Source: Hyphomicrobium methylovorum (lineage in GTDB: Bacteria > Pseudomonadota > Alphaproteobacteria > Rhizobiales > Hyphomicrobiaceae). Taken from it: a stretch of 64,000 nucleotides of DNA. The notes beneath the pieces are model-generated. The model saw nothing but the letters and a program-made list of their open reading frames with translations. It was not told where the DNA came from and searched no databases. This document shows, piece by piece, positions 26,150 through 38,051 of this stretch. A program made the translations under genes and the position numbers. Numbering within the stretch: the first letter of the stretch is position 1; every line of letters starts with the position of its first letter. The stretch covers positions 2,646,501 through 2,710,500 of the forward strand of contig NZ_QHJE01000001.1 of the NCBI RefSeq assembly GCF_013626205.1, given 5' to 3'.

Positions 26150-29100
26150 ATGGTCGCAGCACTGCGGCGCGAAGACATGGATCGCGGACTTCCTCCAAGG
26201 GATGAGCTTGCCTCACAATATCTTGCTCCCGAGCATCGCCTCGTTGGGGCGCTGATCGAGCGGGCGTTCTTCGCCGAAGACGAGCGCCAGCGCATTGCCG
26301 ATATCGCTCGCCGTCTGGTTCTGACGGCGCGGGCGGACAAAGGCAATCATGCGGGCGTCGATGCCTTCATGCACGAGTACGGTCTCGCGACCGACGAAGG
26401 CGTGATGCTGATGTGCCTTGCGGAGTCACTCCTGCGAGTGCCCGACAGCGAAACGGCCAACGCGCTTATCGCGGACAAGATTTCGAGCGGCGCGTGGGAC
26501 AAGCATCTCGGCAACTCCGACAGTATGTTCGTCAATGCTTCGACATGGGGCCTGTTGTTGACGGGCCGCATCATGAAGCTGAAGGAGGCGAAGGGCGCAA
26601 ATCCAGTGCAGGCGATGAAGCGCTTGCTGGTGCGCTCCGGCGAACCGACAATTCGGGTTGCGGTGCGCCAGGCCGTGAAGCTCCTTGGGGAGCAGTTCGT
26701 TCTCGGCACGACGATCCAAAGCGCATTGGCGCGCGCGCGCAGTTCTGCCGAAGGCTACCGCTATTCCTACGATATGCTGGGCGAGGCAGCGCGCTCAGAG
26801 CATGACGCAGAACGCTATTTCCAGCGCTACATGGAAGCGATCGATGCAATCGGCGCGGACGCTGGTCCGTTCACCGCGACCAACGCGGATGCGATTTTCG
26901 AGCGGCCTTCGATTTCAGTGAAGCTTTCGGCGCTGCATCCGCGGTTCGAGCCTGGAAAAGAGCGGCGGCTGCGTTCCGAACTCATGCCGCAGCTTTTGAC
27001 GCTGGTTCGTGCCGCGCGCGCGAAAGGTCTAGGGCTGACCATCGATGCGGAAGAGCAGGACAGACTGGACCTGACCGCCGCCCTTTTCGGAGAGGCGTTC
27101 GTCAACCCGCATCTCGATGGCTGGCATGGTCTCGGCATCGCGGTTCAGGCGTATGGCAAGCGCGCCATTCCGATGATCCGCTGGTTGCGGCGTCTCGCTG
27201 AGCAGACCGGAAAACGTATTCCGGTAAGGCTCGTCAAAGGCGCTTACTGGGACAGCGAGATCAAGCTGGCGCAGGAACGCGGTCTTGAAGATTATCCGGT
27301 GTTCTCGCGCAAGCTGCACACGGATGTTTCGTATCTTGCCGCGATGCGGCTGCTGATCTCGGATCCAACAGCGTTCTACCCCCAATTCGCCACGCATAAT
27401 GCGCACACGATTGCGGCAGCGTCGGTTGCGGGCGGATCGGTCGAATTCGAATATCAGCGTCTGCACGGCATGGGTGAGGCGCTCTTTGCGCAGATCGCCG
27501 GGTCGGATCAGTTCGATAGACCGTGCCGGATTTATGCGCCCGTTGGCGGACACGAAGATCTGCTCGGGTATCTCGTGCGGCGGCTGTTGGAGAACGGCGC
27601 GAATACGTCGTTCGTCAATCGGCTTGGCGATGACGAAACGTCCGTTGCGGACATCATCGCCGATCCCGTCGAAATCGCTGACCGCGAATACACACAGGGC
27701 GATCGGCCGATCCTCATTGCACGGCCGCGCGATATCTTTCTTCCAGAGCGCAAGAACAGCGCCGGGCTTGCACTCACGGAAGCGAGTGTGCGGCGCGCGT
27801 TGTTAGATGACGCGGCGAAAACGTTGAAGACGCCTTTCGCGGCGGGTCCTATCGTCAGCGGCAAGGCGACAACCGGTGGCGAAGTTGCGGGCCTAGTTGT
27901 TTCACCTCACGATCATCGCGAACGCATCGGTACGGTGCGCCTCGCGACTCCGCAGAACCTGGAGGACGCCGTCGCGGCGGCCACGGGTGCAGCGTTCAGT
28001 TGGGAGCGGACGCCCGCAACAGAGCGTGCGCGCATCCTTGAGGCGGCTGCGGATCTTTTCGAGAGAGACCGTGCGAAACTGATTGCGGCGCTCATTCGCG
28101 AGGCAGGCAAGACGCTGGACGCTGCGCACGGCGAAATTCGTGAAACGGTCGATTATCTTCGCTACTACGCAACGCAGGCGCGGAAGCTGTTCGCCGAACC
28201 GATCACGCTCAGAGGGCCGACGGGGGAAGAGAATACGCTCGCGCTTCGCGGGCGCGGACCATTTGCCTGCATATCGCCGTGGAATTTTCCGGTTGCGATT
28301 TTTACGGGGCAGATCGCGGCGGCACTGGCGGCGGGGAATACGGTTATCGCCAAGCCCGCCGAGCAGGCACCGATTGCGGGATTTCTCGCGGTCTCCCTAT
28401 TGCACGAAGCGGGCGTACCTGCTGGTGCGCTGCACTTTGTTACGGGAGGCGGGAAGCTCGGGGATGCTCTCGTCCGCGATCCGCGCATTCGTGGCGTTGC
28501 TTTTACCGGCTCGAACGAGACGGCATGGGCGATCCAGCGGGCTCTTGCAGAACGGCGTGGCGTTATCTGCCCGTTTATCGCGGAGACCGGTGGGATTAAC
28601 GCGATGATCGCGGACTCGACAGCTCTGCCAGAGCAGGTCGTGCGAGATGCGGTGCGCTCGGCTTTCGACAGTGCCGGGCAGCGGTGCTCGGCGGCGCGCG
28701 TGCTGTTCGTGCAGGACGACAACGCGCCCCGCATTCGTTCGATGCTGGCCGGTGCGATCGAGGCGCTCGACGTCGGCGATCCACTCGACTACGCGACTGA
28801 CATTGGTCCTGTGATCGATGAAGCCGCGCAGGATATGCTCGAAAGTCATAAAGTCCGGATGCAGCGCGAAGCCCGCGAGATCATCGATGTCGCGATGCCG
28901 GAGTCCTGCCGTGCCGGAACGTATGTGACGCCTGCACTCTACGAGATCGACCGCTTTGCGAAACTCGACACGGAAGTTTTCGGGCCGATCCTTCATCTGG
29001 TGCGATACGAGCGTGGGCATCTGGACAGGGTGATCGAGGCGTTGAACGCAACCGGCTACGGCCTCACGCTTGGCCTTCATAGCAGGATCGAAAGCGTGGC

Positions 29101-29323
29101 TGATTACGTGGCCGAGCATGCGCGCGTCGGCAATCTCTACGTCAACCGCAATCAGATCGGGGCGGTGGTCGGCGTGCAGCCGTTCGGCGGCGAAGGATTG
29201 TCGGGCACGGGCCCGAAGGCGGGCGGACCGAACTATCTTATGCGGTTTGCAACTGAACGGGTTGTTTCGACCGATGTTACCGCAACCGGGGGCAACTACA
29301 CGCTGCTTTCGGGCAAGACCTGA
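26150..29323 (+). CDS. putA: Bifunctional proline dehydrogenase / L-glutamate-gamma-semialdehyde dehydrogenase
   Basis: This protein of about 1057 residues oxidises proline to glutamate in two steps with substrate channelling. The FAD-dependent TIM-barrel domain covers roughly residues 150-460 (RLVKGAYWDSEIK, RIYAPVGGHEDLL). The NAD-dependent aldehyde dehydrogenase domain covers about 560-1040, with ISPWNFPVAIFTGQ, FTGSNETAW and catalytic Cys846 in SAGQRCSAARV. The N-terminal ribbon-helix-helix repressor domain of E. coli PutA is absent, so this is the short type. ATG 26150 or TTG 26144 may be the start; neither has a strong ribosome site. Confidence 0.96.
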   Translation: MVAALRREDMDRGLPPRDELASQYLAPEHRLVGALIERAFFAEDERQRIADIARRLVLTARADKGNHAGVDAFMHEYGLATDEGVMLMCLAESLLRVPDSETANALIADKISSGAWDKHLGNSDSMFVNASTWGLLLTGRIMKLKEAKGANPVQAMKRLLVRSGEPTIRVAVRQAVKLLGEQFVLGTTIQSALARARSSAEGYRYSYDMLGEAARSEHDAERYFQRYMEAIDAIGADAGPFTATNADAIFERPSISVKLSALHPRFEPGKERRLRSELMPQLLTLVRAARAKGLGLTIDAEEQDRLDLTAALFGEAFVNPHLDGWHGLGIAVQAYGKRAIPMIRWLRRLAEQTGKRIPVRLVKGAYWDSEIKLAQERGLEDYPVFSRKLHTDVSYLAAMRLLISDPTAFYPQFATHNAHTIAAASVAGGSVEFEYQRLHGMGEALFAQIAGSDQFDRPCRIYAPVGGHEDLLGYLVRRLLENGANTSFVNRLGDDETSVADIIADPVEIADREYTQGDRPILIARPRDIFLPERKNSAGLALTEASVRRALLDDAAKTLKTPFAAGPIVSGKATTGGEVAGLVVSPHDHRERIGTVRLATPQNLEDAVAAATGAAFSWERTPATERARILEAAADLFERDRAKLIAALIREAGKTLDAAHGEIRETVDYLRYYATQARKLFAEPITLRGPTGEENTLALRGRGPFACISPWNFPVAIFTGQIAAALAAGNTVIAKPAEQAPIAGFLAVSLLHEAGVPAGALHFVTGGGKLGDALVRDPRIRGVAFTGSNETAWAIQRALAERRGVICPFIAETGGINAMIADSTALPEQVVRDAVRSAFDSAGQRCSAARVLFVQDDNAPRIRSMLAGAIEALDVGDPLDYATDIGPVIDEAAQDMLESHKVRMQREAREIIDVAMPESCRAGTYVTPALYEIDRFAKLDTEVFGPILHLVRYERGHLDRVIEALNATGYGLTLGLHSRIESVADYVAEHARVGNLYVNRNQIGAVVGVQPFGGEGLSGTGPKAGGPNYLMRFATERVVSTDVTATGGNYTLLSGKT

Positions 29324-29338
29324 GGGTTGTTGTTTTTT

Positions 29339-29377
29339 GCGCCTTCCGACTCCCGATGGGAGCCGGCAGGAAGGCGC
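29339..29377. repeat. Perfect inverted repeat between putA and carboxypeptidase gene
   Basis: GCGCCTTCC (29339-29347) pairs with GGAAGGCGC (29369-29377), and CTCCC (29350-29354) with GGGAG (29358-29362) continues the stem around a GAT loop. It sits in the 62-base gap between two convergent genes. A six-T run lies just left of the hairpin, which is the wrong side for termination on either strand, so it is a strong stem-loop but not a classical terminator. Confidence 0.6.
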
Positions 29378-29385
29378 GGGCGCGG

Positions 29386-31206
29386 CTACTCGCTCGCCAT
29401 CACGAAACAATCGACGCCGCGGCGGCGAAGCTCGGTGCAGGTTTTGCTGGCGCGTTGGGCATCAAACCCTGCGAAGCGGGCACGATAGATCTGATGGCCG
29501 TCCTTCACAGCCGGATGCGTGACAGATGCCACGCCCGACAGAAGCTGCTTGGCGCGATCCTGGACTGACGACAACGCGCGCTGGGCGTCATCGATAGAGC
29601 CATAGGCGCCTATCTGGACTTCGTATCCACCGCCGCGGACAGCAACCCTCGGGGCGTCATTGCGGACCGGCGTCGCACTTCCGCGAAGGGCCGCAGCTTG
29701 GGCGTTGAGCGTGGACGGTGCGAGACCGCGTACGAAACCTTGTGCGGACGGCTCAGCGGCGGAGTTTCGTGGCCGGGGGAGTGGCTGTGAAAACGCGACG
29801 GGCTGGGCCTGCTGTGACACGTCAGATTCAGGCATCGCGTCCGATGCGCCGAGCATGGCGACCTGATTTCCGATCGGGGCCGGGCGGCGTGCGGTCGTTG
29901 CCTCGGGCTCGTTCGATGCCATTGCGCGGTCGCTGACGAGGCTTTTGCGCGCAAAAGCCGGGATCGTGGCTGGTTGTTCGCTATCGCCGACGCGGATGTC
30001 ACCGGGGCGATCTGCCTGAGGCGGTCTGCCGGGACGTTCGAGTGTATCGCGCGCAGGAGCAAATGGCGCGGTGCGCTGCTCAGGCGCGGCGCTTTCCATG
30101 TCGGTCGAGTCGTCCGATGGCGTCGCGGCGTTCGGCTTCATCAGAATAGGAACGTTGCGGACTTTGTAGACTTGGATCGGCGTTTCGCGGGAACCTGGCT
30201 CATCGGCGGCGTCTGGTTGTTTTGCTTCGGCGACGGCCGTTTTCCGGCTTGGTGCGGCGAGCCGTGGTGCTGGCGGCGGCGTGGCGGACGCGACGCGCGG
30301 CTGTTCGATGCGTGCCGGCCGGACTGCGGCCTTTGGATCAATTTTGAGCTTGGCTATCAGAAGGGGTTTGCGCGTCTTGTGTGTCGACGCGCGCGTAAGT
30401 GTTCTGGTCAGCAGTACGCGCATTTCAGCGTTGCGCGATGCGGCGGTCTTGCCGCCGAGGACGACGCCAACCACATGACGGTTGCCGCGAACGACCGACG
30501 TCACCAGATTGAATCCAGACGCGCGCGTGTAACCCGTTTTGATGCCATCAACGCCTTGGAAGGTGTTCAGCATTGTGTTGTGGTTGCGGTAGGTCTTTTT
30601 GCCGTACTCGAACGAGCGCGTCGCAAAGAAGGGATAGTAGGACGGGAAATCGTCCATCAGACGGATGCCCAGGGTCGCCATGTCGCGCGCGCTCGATACG
30701 TGATCGGGATCGGGCAGGCCGGACGGATTTCTGAAGTGCGTCTTCGTCATGCCGAGATCGCGGGCGCGCGCATTCATCAGGCGTATGAAATTGGCTTCCG
30801 AGCCGCCGATCTTCTCAGCCACTACGACCGCGACATCGTTCGCGGATTTCGTGACGAGTGCCTTGATAGCGTCGGATACGGTGATGCTTTCGCCAGCCTT
30901 CAGATCGAGCTTCGACGGCGCGACATTGGTCGCGGCCTTTGAGACGATCATCCGGTCCGACATTTTCAGCCGGCCATTCTGTAGCATTTCAAAAGTGAGG
31001 TAGAGCGTCATCATCTTGGTCAGAGATGCGGGATGACGGACGGCGTCGGCATTCTCGTCGTGGAGGACCGCGCCGGTGTTGGCGTCGATGACCAGGGTGG
31101 CATGGCGCGGGTCCTGCTTCGCGGCGTCAGCTGACGGCGCAAACAGGCTTGCTAGCAGCGCAATACACAGCGCTAACGCGAACGCTCGTCGGAACACGAC
31201 GTCCAA
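29386..31206 (-). CDS. D-alanyl-D-alanine carboxypeptidase with SPOR domain
   Basis: This 606-residue penicillin-binding protein trims the terminal D-Ala of peptidoglycan stem peptides. A signal peptide covers about residues 1-28. The catalytic motifs are S61-L-T-K64, S120-A-N122 and K222-T-G224. A long Pro/Ala-rich disordered linker (about 300-520) joins this to a C-terminal SPOR domain (about 526-606), which binds denuded glycan at the septum. That pairing implies a role at the division site and is common in alphaproteobacteria. The TTG at 31206 starts the frame; a GTG at 31197 is better spaced from AGAGGG and may be the real start. Confidence 0.92.
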   Translation of the reverse strand: MDVVFRRAFALALCIALLASLFAPSADAAKQDPRHATLVIDANTGAVLHDENADAVRHPASLTKMMTLYLTFEMLQNGRLKMSDRMIVSKAATNVAPSKLDLKAGESITVSDAIKALVTKSANDVAVVVAEKIGGSEANFIRLMNARARDLGMTKTHFRNPSGLPDPDHVSSARDMATLGIRLMDDFPSYYPFFATRSFEYGKKTYRNHNTMLNTFQGVDGIKTGYTRASGFNLVTSVVRGNRHVVGVVLGGKTAASRNAEMRVLLTRTLTRASTHKTRKPLLIAKLKIDPKAAVRPARIEQPRVASATPPPAPRLAAPSRKTAVAEAKQPDAADEPGSRETPIQVYKVRNVPILMKPNAATPSDDSTDMESAAPEQRTAPFAPARDTLERPGRPPQADRPGDIRVGDSEQPATIPAFARKSLVSDRAMASNEPEATTARRPAPIGNQVAMLGASDAMPESDVSQQAQPVAFSQPLPRPRNSAAEPSAQGFVRGLAPSTLNAQAAALRGSATPVRNDAPRVAVRGGGYEVQIGAYGSIDDAQRALSSVQDRAKQLLSGVASVTHPAVKDGHQIYRARFAGFDAQRASKTCTELRRRGVDCFVMASE

Positions 31207-31849
31207 TCCCTCTGCCCGTCTCCAACGAGACGGATTTGACTGCCTCTCGTACCTCGAGGTTTGCCGAAACGGCTCCCGAGGCTGGCCCCACCCGTTGAAT
31301 TTGTGAGTAGAGCACTGTTTTTAGGCACCTTTTAGGCGCCGGAGGCGATCCGGGCCGGAGAAGGTGCGAAAAGGAGCTTACGTGAGAGGGACTGAAGTAA
31401 CGTTAAAAGAAACGGTAAATTTAGGATAACCACATGGCCCACTCGTGCGTTTTCAGGCTGAGGCCGCGAGAAGGCGGGTTTGCCAAGATCGGATTGAGTC
31501 TCTGTGTGGCGCAAGCGCCGTCGGGAGTGCCGATTGCAAGGGCAACACGCGGTCGCGGTCTCTAGACGTCGGTTTAGATTGCCGGGCGGACAACGGACTT
31601 TTGGATAAACCGGCTGAATAACACCAAAGCATTTGGCGAGGTGTTCCGGCGTCCTGTTTTTTGCCAGTGTAAATGCTTATATTGGGATCAGTTTGGAGCG
31701 GATAATCCATTGCGCGTGACAGGCAGGGTTTGGGCGGCCGCAGGAAGCCCTTATTTGGGTGGAAGGCGTAGCCATTCTGCCGCCAGCGCGCAGGGGTTGT
31801 TGGCTAAATTTGAAGCGTGCGCGGAGGCAGAAAGTCCGCAAGTCGCGAC
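31207..31849. other. 643-base intergenic region with a possible 15-residue ORF
   Basis: No ordinary gene is supported here. AAGGAG (31371-31376) lies five bases before a GTG at 31382 that opens a 15-codon frame ending at TAA 31427-31429; this may be a tiny peptide or a leader. Inverted repeats GCACCTT (from about 31324) with AAGGTGC (ending about 31367) and a short hairpin GGCGC-AA-GCGCC (about 31507-31518) are visible. The region must hold promoters for the carboxypeptidase (leftward) and clpS (rightward). I found no good RpoH match. Confidence 0.4.
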
Positions 31850-32248
31850 ATGGAACAGGAGCATAGAAACTTGCGTATGGCGGCAGTCATCCGGCTCGCA
31901 GGAAATTCCGACGATCCGCCCAAGGGACCGCGCCGCGACGACGGCGATAGCGATGGCAAGACTGGCATCGTTACAAAGACGCGGCCGAAAACCAAGAAGC
32001 CGAACCTCTACAAAGTGCTGCTGCTCAACGACGACTTTACGCCGATGGAGTTCGTGGTGCTCGTTTTGCAGCGGTTCTTCAACAAGGGACAGGAAGACGC
32101 GACCCGCATCATGCTGCACGTTCACCACAAAGGTGTCGGAATCTGCGGCGTCTACACATACGAGGTCGCTGAAACCAAGGTGACGCAGGTGATGGACTTT
32201 TCACGTCAGCATGGCCACCCTTTACAGTGCACCATGGAGAAAGAGTAG
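31850..32248 (+). CDS. clpS: ATP-dependent Clp protease adaptor ClpS
   Basis: ClpS delivers N-degron proteins, and shifts substrate choice of, the ClpAP protease. The 132-residue product shows the family core: [20 protein letters not shown], then [21 protein letters not shown]. The N-terminal 45 residues are charged and disordered. ATG 31850 was chosen; GTG 31817 and ATG 31877 are alternatives and none has a well-placed ribosome site. It ends seven bases before clpA, so the pair is an operon. Confidence 0.93.
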   Translation: MEQEHRNLRMAAVIRLAGNSDDPPKGPRRDDGDSDGKTGIVTKTRPKTKKPNLYKVLLLNDDFTPMEFVVLVLQRFFNKGQEDATRIMLHVHHKGVGICGVYTYEVAETKVTQVMDFSRQHGHPLQCTMEKE

Positions 32249-32255
32249 GACTCGA

Positions 32256-34703
<2,448 letters not shown>

Positions 34704-34753
34704 GGTTGCGCCTCACGGAGCGCTTCTTGCTCTGAATGCAAATTGAGAAATTG

Positions 34754-34785
34754 AAACGCGCCGGTGATCCCGGCGCGTTTTGTTT
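34754..34785 (+). terminator. Strong rho-independent terminator after clpSA
   Basis: A perfect 11-bp stem, AAACGCGCCGG (34754-34764) with CCGGCGCGTTT (34770-34780), a TGATC loop and a following TGTTT make a classical terminator 50 bases beyond the clpA stop. Confidence 0.9.
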
Positions 34786-34904
34786 GCGCATGCTGACTAT
34801 CCAGTGTTTGGATTTGCGGGCTGCCAGGATTTCAGTTGAATCCACTTTTGGGTATGCGCTCAGGTGCGGATCCCGTTCGGTCGATAAGAGCAGAGCATGG
34901 GCGA

Positions 34905-35585
34905 ATGAGTGACGATCTCTCCAACTGGACGCACCGGGCGCGTCCCGAACGCCTTGTCTTGGATGGCCGATATGCGCGGCTTGAGCCTCTCGATCCTGCG
35001 AAACACGGAGACGCTCTGTTTGAACAAGCGGTAGCGCCAGGCGTCGAAGAGCGCTTTCGCTATCTGTTCGACTTGCCGCCTGCAACGCGCGATGGCTTTC
35101 AATCGCGCCTCGAAACGATGGCGCAAAGCCGCGATCCGCTGTTCTGGGCGGTGGTCGACAAGGCAAGCGGACGCGCTTCTGGCTGGCAGTCGTTTATGCG
35201 TATCGAGCCGGTGCACGGGGTTATTGAAATCGGGTCAATCCTTTGGGGCCCTGCAATTGCGCGAACGCGCGTCGCGACCGAAGCGCTCTATCTCTTTGCG
35301 GCGCATGCGTTCGAAGACCTTGGCTATCGCCGGTTCGAATGGAAATGCCATAACGACAACGAGCCTTCCAAGCGAGCTGCGCAACGCTTTGGCTTTTCGT
35401 ATGAGGGGCTGTTTCGCCAGCACATGGTTGTCAAAGGAGGCAACCGGGACACCGCCTGGTTCGCGATGCTCGACCGGGATTGGCCAGCGATTAAAGCAAG
35501 CTACGAAGCTTGGCTGGCGCCGGAAAACTTTGACGATAACGGATGGCAAAGGTTGCGACTGAAGGCGAGCGTCGCGGCTAGTTGA
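34905..35585 (+). CDS. GNAT acetyltransferase, RimJ/RimL type
   Basis: This 226-residue protein has the RimJ/RimL-like arrangement: LVLDGRYARLEPLDPAKHGDAL at the start (written here across GRYARLEPLDP), IEIGSILWGPAIARTRVATEA as the acetyl-CoA binding turn, and FEWKCHNDNEPSKRAAQRFGF as motif B. Family members acetylate ribosomal protein N termini or small amines; the target is unknown. ATG 34905 fits the family; an in-frame ATG at 34836 adds a non-conserved stretch. Its last eight bases overlap the end of the convergent gene at 35578. Confidence 0.85.
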   Translation: MSDDLSNWTHRARPERLVLDGRYARLEPLDPAKHGDALFEQAVAPGVEERFRYLFDLPPATRDGFQSRLETMAQSRDPLFWAVVDKASGRASGWQSFMRIEPVHGVIEIGSILWGPAIARTRVATEALYLFAAHAFEDLGYRRFEWKCHNDNEPSKRAAQRFGFSYEGLFRQHMVVKGGNRDTAWFAMLDRDWPAIKASYEAWLAPENFDDNGWQRLRLKASVAAS

Positions 35586-36219
35586 TGAGCAGCGGCGCGG
35601 TTTGAAATGAGGATTTGTCGTCGATGTGCTTGACGAGAAAATCGGCGACGTCGGCGCGCGAGATGAATCCGCCGCGCCAATCCTTTGGTTCTATCAGGAC
35701 TTTGTAGGTGCCAGTCGCCGCGCCATTTGTGAGGCCGCCGGGGCGGGCGATGGTCCAGTCCAGTCCGCTTTTCATGACGAGGTCTTCGGCGATGTCCTTG
35801 TCATTGTAGACGCGCTGTAGAAGCAGCGGAAAAATCAGATTGTCGTAGAGAGGATTGATGCGGCCGCGGCTGTTGCCCGCGCCAGCGCCGGTCACCAGTA
35901 GCAGGCGGCGAACGGTGGCGTCGCGCATGGCGTCCACGAGTATACGCGTGGCGCTTGAGAACAATGTTGTTCCGAAGATGAGATCCGACGGACTCGAGAC
36001 GCCGAGGCTTTGGATGACGGCGTCGGCGCCTTGCAGAGACGAGATGACTTCCTCGGGGACGAGCGCGTCGCCTGTGATCTTCGTGAGCTTGGGATGCGTG
36101 AGCGCGATTTTCGGCGCTGATCGCGCGAAGGCGCGGACTTCATGGCCCGCCATAAGCGCTGTTTTCACCGTTTCTAATCCGATACCACGGCTGGCACCGA
36201 AGACGACGATCACGGACAT
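35578..36219 (-). CDS. NAD(P)-binding Rossmann protein, NmrA/SDR-a5-like
   Basis: This 213-residue protein begins with the dinucleotide motif VVFGASRGIGLETV and later shows DAVIQSLG, LLLVTGAGAG and the DWTIARPGGLTNG stretch found in atypical short-chain dehydrogenases of the NAD(P)H-binding family. Such proteins are flavin or quinone reductases, epimerase-like enzymes or redox sensors. No catalytic YxxxK is evident, so a regulatory or non-classical role is possible. It overlaps the acetyltransferase gene tail to tail. Confidence 0.8.
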   Translation of the reverse strand: MSVIVVFGASRGIGLETVKTALMAGHEVRAFARSAPKIALTHPKLTKITGDALVPEEVISSLQGADAVIQSLGVSSPSDLIFGTTLFSSATRILVDAMRDATVRRLLLVTGAGAGNSRGRINPLYDNLIFPLLLQRVYNDKDIAEDLVMKSGLDWTIARPGGLTNGAATGTYKVLIEPKDWRGGFISRADVADFLVKHIDDKSSFQTAPLLIN

Positions 36220-36299
36220 GGCAACGCTCCGTCGTTAAACGGAGACCGTAACAGATTATCAGGCGAATGCCGAGTGCGGTCGTGGAGGGGCGCTTCGTG

Positions 36300-36725
36300 C
36301 TACGATTTCGACAGCGCGGCTTTCAGCTTTTCCGCATTTGCGGCGAGAACAGCGTTGTCTTCCATCTGTCGCGCATGTGTGATGAGAGACTGGCCCGCGT
36401 AACGCGGGATGACGTGAAAGTGCAGATGGAATACCGTTTGGCCACCGGCTTCCTCGTTGAACTGCGCAATAGATACGCCATCTGCAGCGAATGCCGATTT
36501 GGCGGCTACGGCGACCTTCTGCACCAAGGGCACAATTTTGCTGAGGACCGAAGGGTCTGCGTCGAGCAGATTGCGTGATGCTGCTTTCGGAACAATCAAC
36601 GCATGGCCGGGAGATTGCGGCATGACATCCATGAAGACGATTGCATCGTCGTCTTCGTAGACCTTGTGGCTTGGAATTTCGCCGCGCAGGATTTTGGCGA
36701 AGATATTGTTTGAATCATAAGCCAT
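36300..36725 (-). CDS. HIT family hydrolase (histidine triad, HINT/PKCI-like)
   Basis: This 141-residue protein carries the triad H100-L-H102-F-H104 in VFHLHFHVIPR and the N-terminal NIFAKILRGEIP of the HinT branch. These cytoplasmic enzymes cleave nucleoside phosphoramidates and related aminoacyl-adenylates. ATG 36725 begins MAYDSNNIF; a slightly longer frame to 36740 is not conserved. It is followed upstream by a FemAB-like gene on the same strand with a 45-base gap, so co-transcription is likely. Confidence 0.93.
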   Translation of the reverse strand: MAYDSNNIFAKILRGEIPSHKVYEDDDAIVFMDVMPQSPGHALIVPKAASRNLLDADPSVLSKIVPLVQKVAVAAKSAFAADGVSIAQFNEEAGGQTVFHLHFHVIPRYAGQSLITHARQMEDNAVLAANAEKLKAALSKS

Positions 36726-36770
36726 GCGAGGTGTCCGCAATGATTGGGCGATGCCGGTCGTCGGCGCGCT

Positions 36771-37943
36771 TCAGCTTTCGTCTTTGCGATAGGGGCCGAG
36801 GTCGGTCAAGTCCGCGTTATAGCGAGAAACCATATCGCGTTCGCGACGGAGAGCTTGTTCGACGGCGCGGCGGAACGCGGGATCGGCGATCCAATGGGCT
36901 GAATACGTTTCGACGGGCAGGTACCCGCGTGCGAGTTTGTGTTCGCCCTGTGCGCCCGCCTCGACGCGCGGAAGCTTGTGGCGAATGGCGAAATCGATTG
37001 CCTGATAGTAGCAGACCTCGTAATGGAGAGCGGGTATGTGTTCGATTGCGCCCCAATAGCGGCCGAACAGGCAATCACCGCCGATCAGGTTGAGCGCGCC
37101 GGCGATGTAGGTGCCGTTGCGTTTGGCCATGATGAGGAGGCAGTGCTCGGGCATCGTGCGGCCGATTTCGGAGAAGAACGCGCGGTTGAGATATGGGCGG
37201 CCCCACTTGCGGTCGCCGGTGTCCATGTAGAACGCGAACATTGCGTCCCAGTGCGCTTCGGTGATGGCGGATCCCGTCACCTCTTCGATTTCTATTCCGG
37301 GGGCTCGTGCGGCCTCGCGTTCTTTTCGGATCGCCTTACGTTTGCGCGACGATAGAGTGGAGAGAAAATCGTCGAACGAGCCGTAGCCCCGATTGTGCCA
37401 ATGAAACTGCTGCCCGGTGCGGAGAAGAAATCCAAGAGCCTGTAATCTCTCGGCCGTTTCTTTCGTGAGGAATGTCATGTGTACGGACGAAAGACCGTTC
37501 TGACGCGCGACTTCAATGGCGGCGGCGGCTAGAAGCTGTTCGTCGGAATTTGCACGCGCACCGGGTTTGACGAGAAGACGCGGTCCAGGAACGGGCGTGA
37601 ACGGTACGGCGACCAGCAGCTTCGGATAATAACGGCCGCCTGCCTGGGTGTACGCTTCAGCCCAATTATGATCGAAGACGTATTCGCCTTGGCTATGTGC
37701 CTTGGCGTAGGCCGGAGCGGCGGCCGATACGTGACCGTTTTCGTCTTCGATCAAGAGATGGCGCGGATACCATCCGGTGCCTGTGCCGACGGAACCTGAG
37801 TCTTCTAGCGCGCGCAGAAACGCGTGGCTGACGAATGGATTGAACGTGACTGGATCGGGATTGGCACACGCGTTCCAATCATCGGCATCGACCGTGGCGA
37901 GCGATGTTATGAGTTTGACTGCAGTTTCGTCGGCTGAGGGCAT
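36771..37943 (-). CDS. FemAB-like / DUF482 GNAT-fold protein
   Basis: This 390-residue protein matches the DUF482 (FemAB_like, peptidogalycan biosynthesis) family: FNPFVSHAFLRALEDSGSV, YVFDHNWAEAY, RPYLNRAFFSEIG, and HYEVCYYQAIDFAI followed by EAGAQGEHKLARGY. The double GNAT fold suggests transfer of an acyl or aminoacyl group, but no member's substrate is known to me. ATG 37943 was chosen because the in-frame upstream segment is Arg/Ser-rich and not family-like; the ribosome site is weak. Confidence 0.88.
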   Translation of the reverse strand: MPSADETAVKLITSLATVDADDWNACANPDPVTFNPFVSHAFLRALEDSGSVGTGTGWYPRHLLIEDENGHVSAAAPAYAKAHSQGEYVFDHNWAEAYTQAGGRYYPKLLVAVPFTPVPGPRLLVKPGARANSDEQLLAAAAIEVARQNGLSSVHMTFLTKETAERLQALGFLLRTGQQFHWHNRGYGSFDDFLSTLSSRKRKAIRKEREAARAPGIEIEEVTGSAITEAHWDAMFAFYMDTGDRKWGRPYLNRAFFSEIGRTMPEHCLLIMAKRNGTYIAGALNLIGGDCLFGRYWGAIEHIPALHYEVCYYQAIDFAIRHKLPRVEAGAQGEHKLARGYLPVETYSAHWIADPAFRRAVEQALRRERDMVSRYNADLTDLGPYRKDES

Positions 37944-38051
37944 CTTTGCTGAGGTAAGACTAGGTCGACGTGTATGCAACTCCCTGTTGCCATGAGATCG
38001 AAGCGGTGAAAAGGCGTAGGAGTTCGGATGCGGGATCACGGTTCCGCGAAA

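Noticed and set aside
29974-30942. A 322-codon open frame on the + strand
   Set aside because: Antisense of the D,D-carboxypeptidase gene.
31200-31850. A heat-shock (RpoH) promoter before clpS
   Set aside because: I looked for CTTG...CCAT-type boxes and found none with correct spacing.
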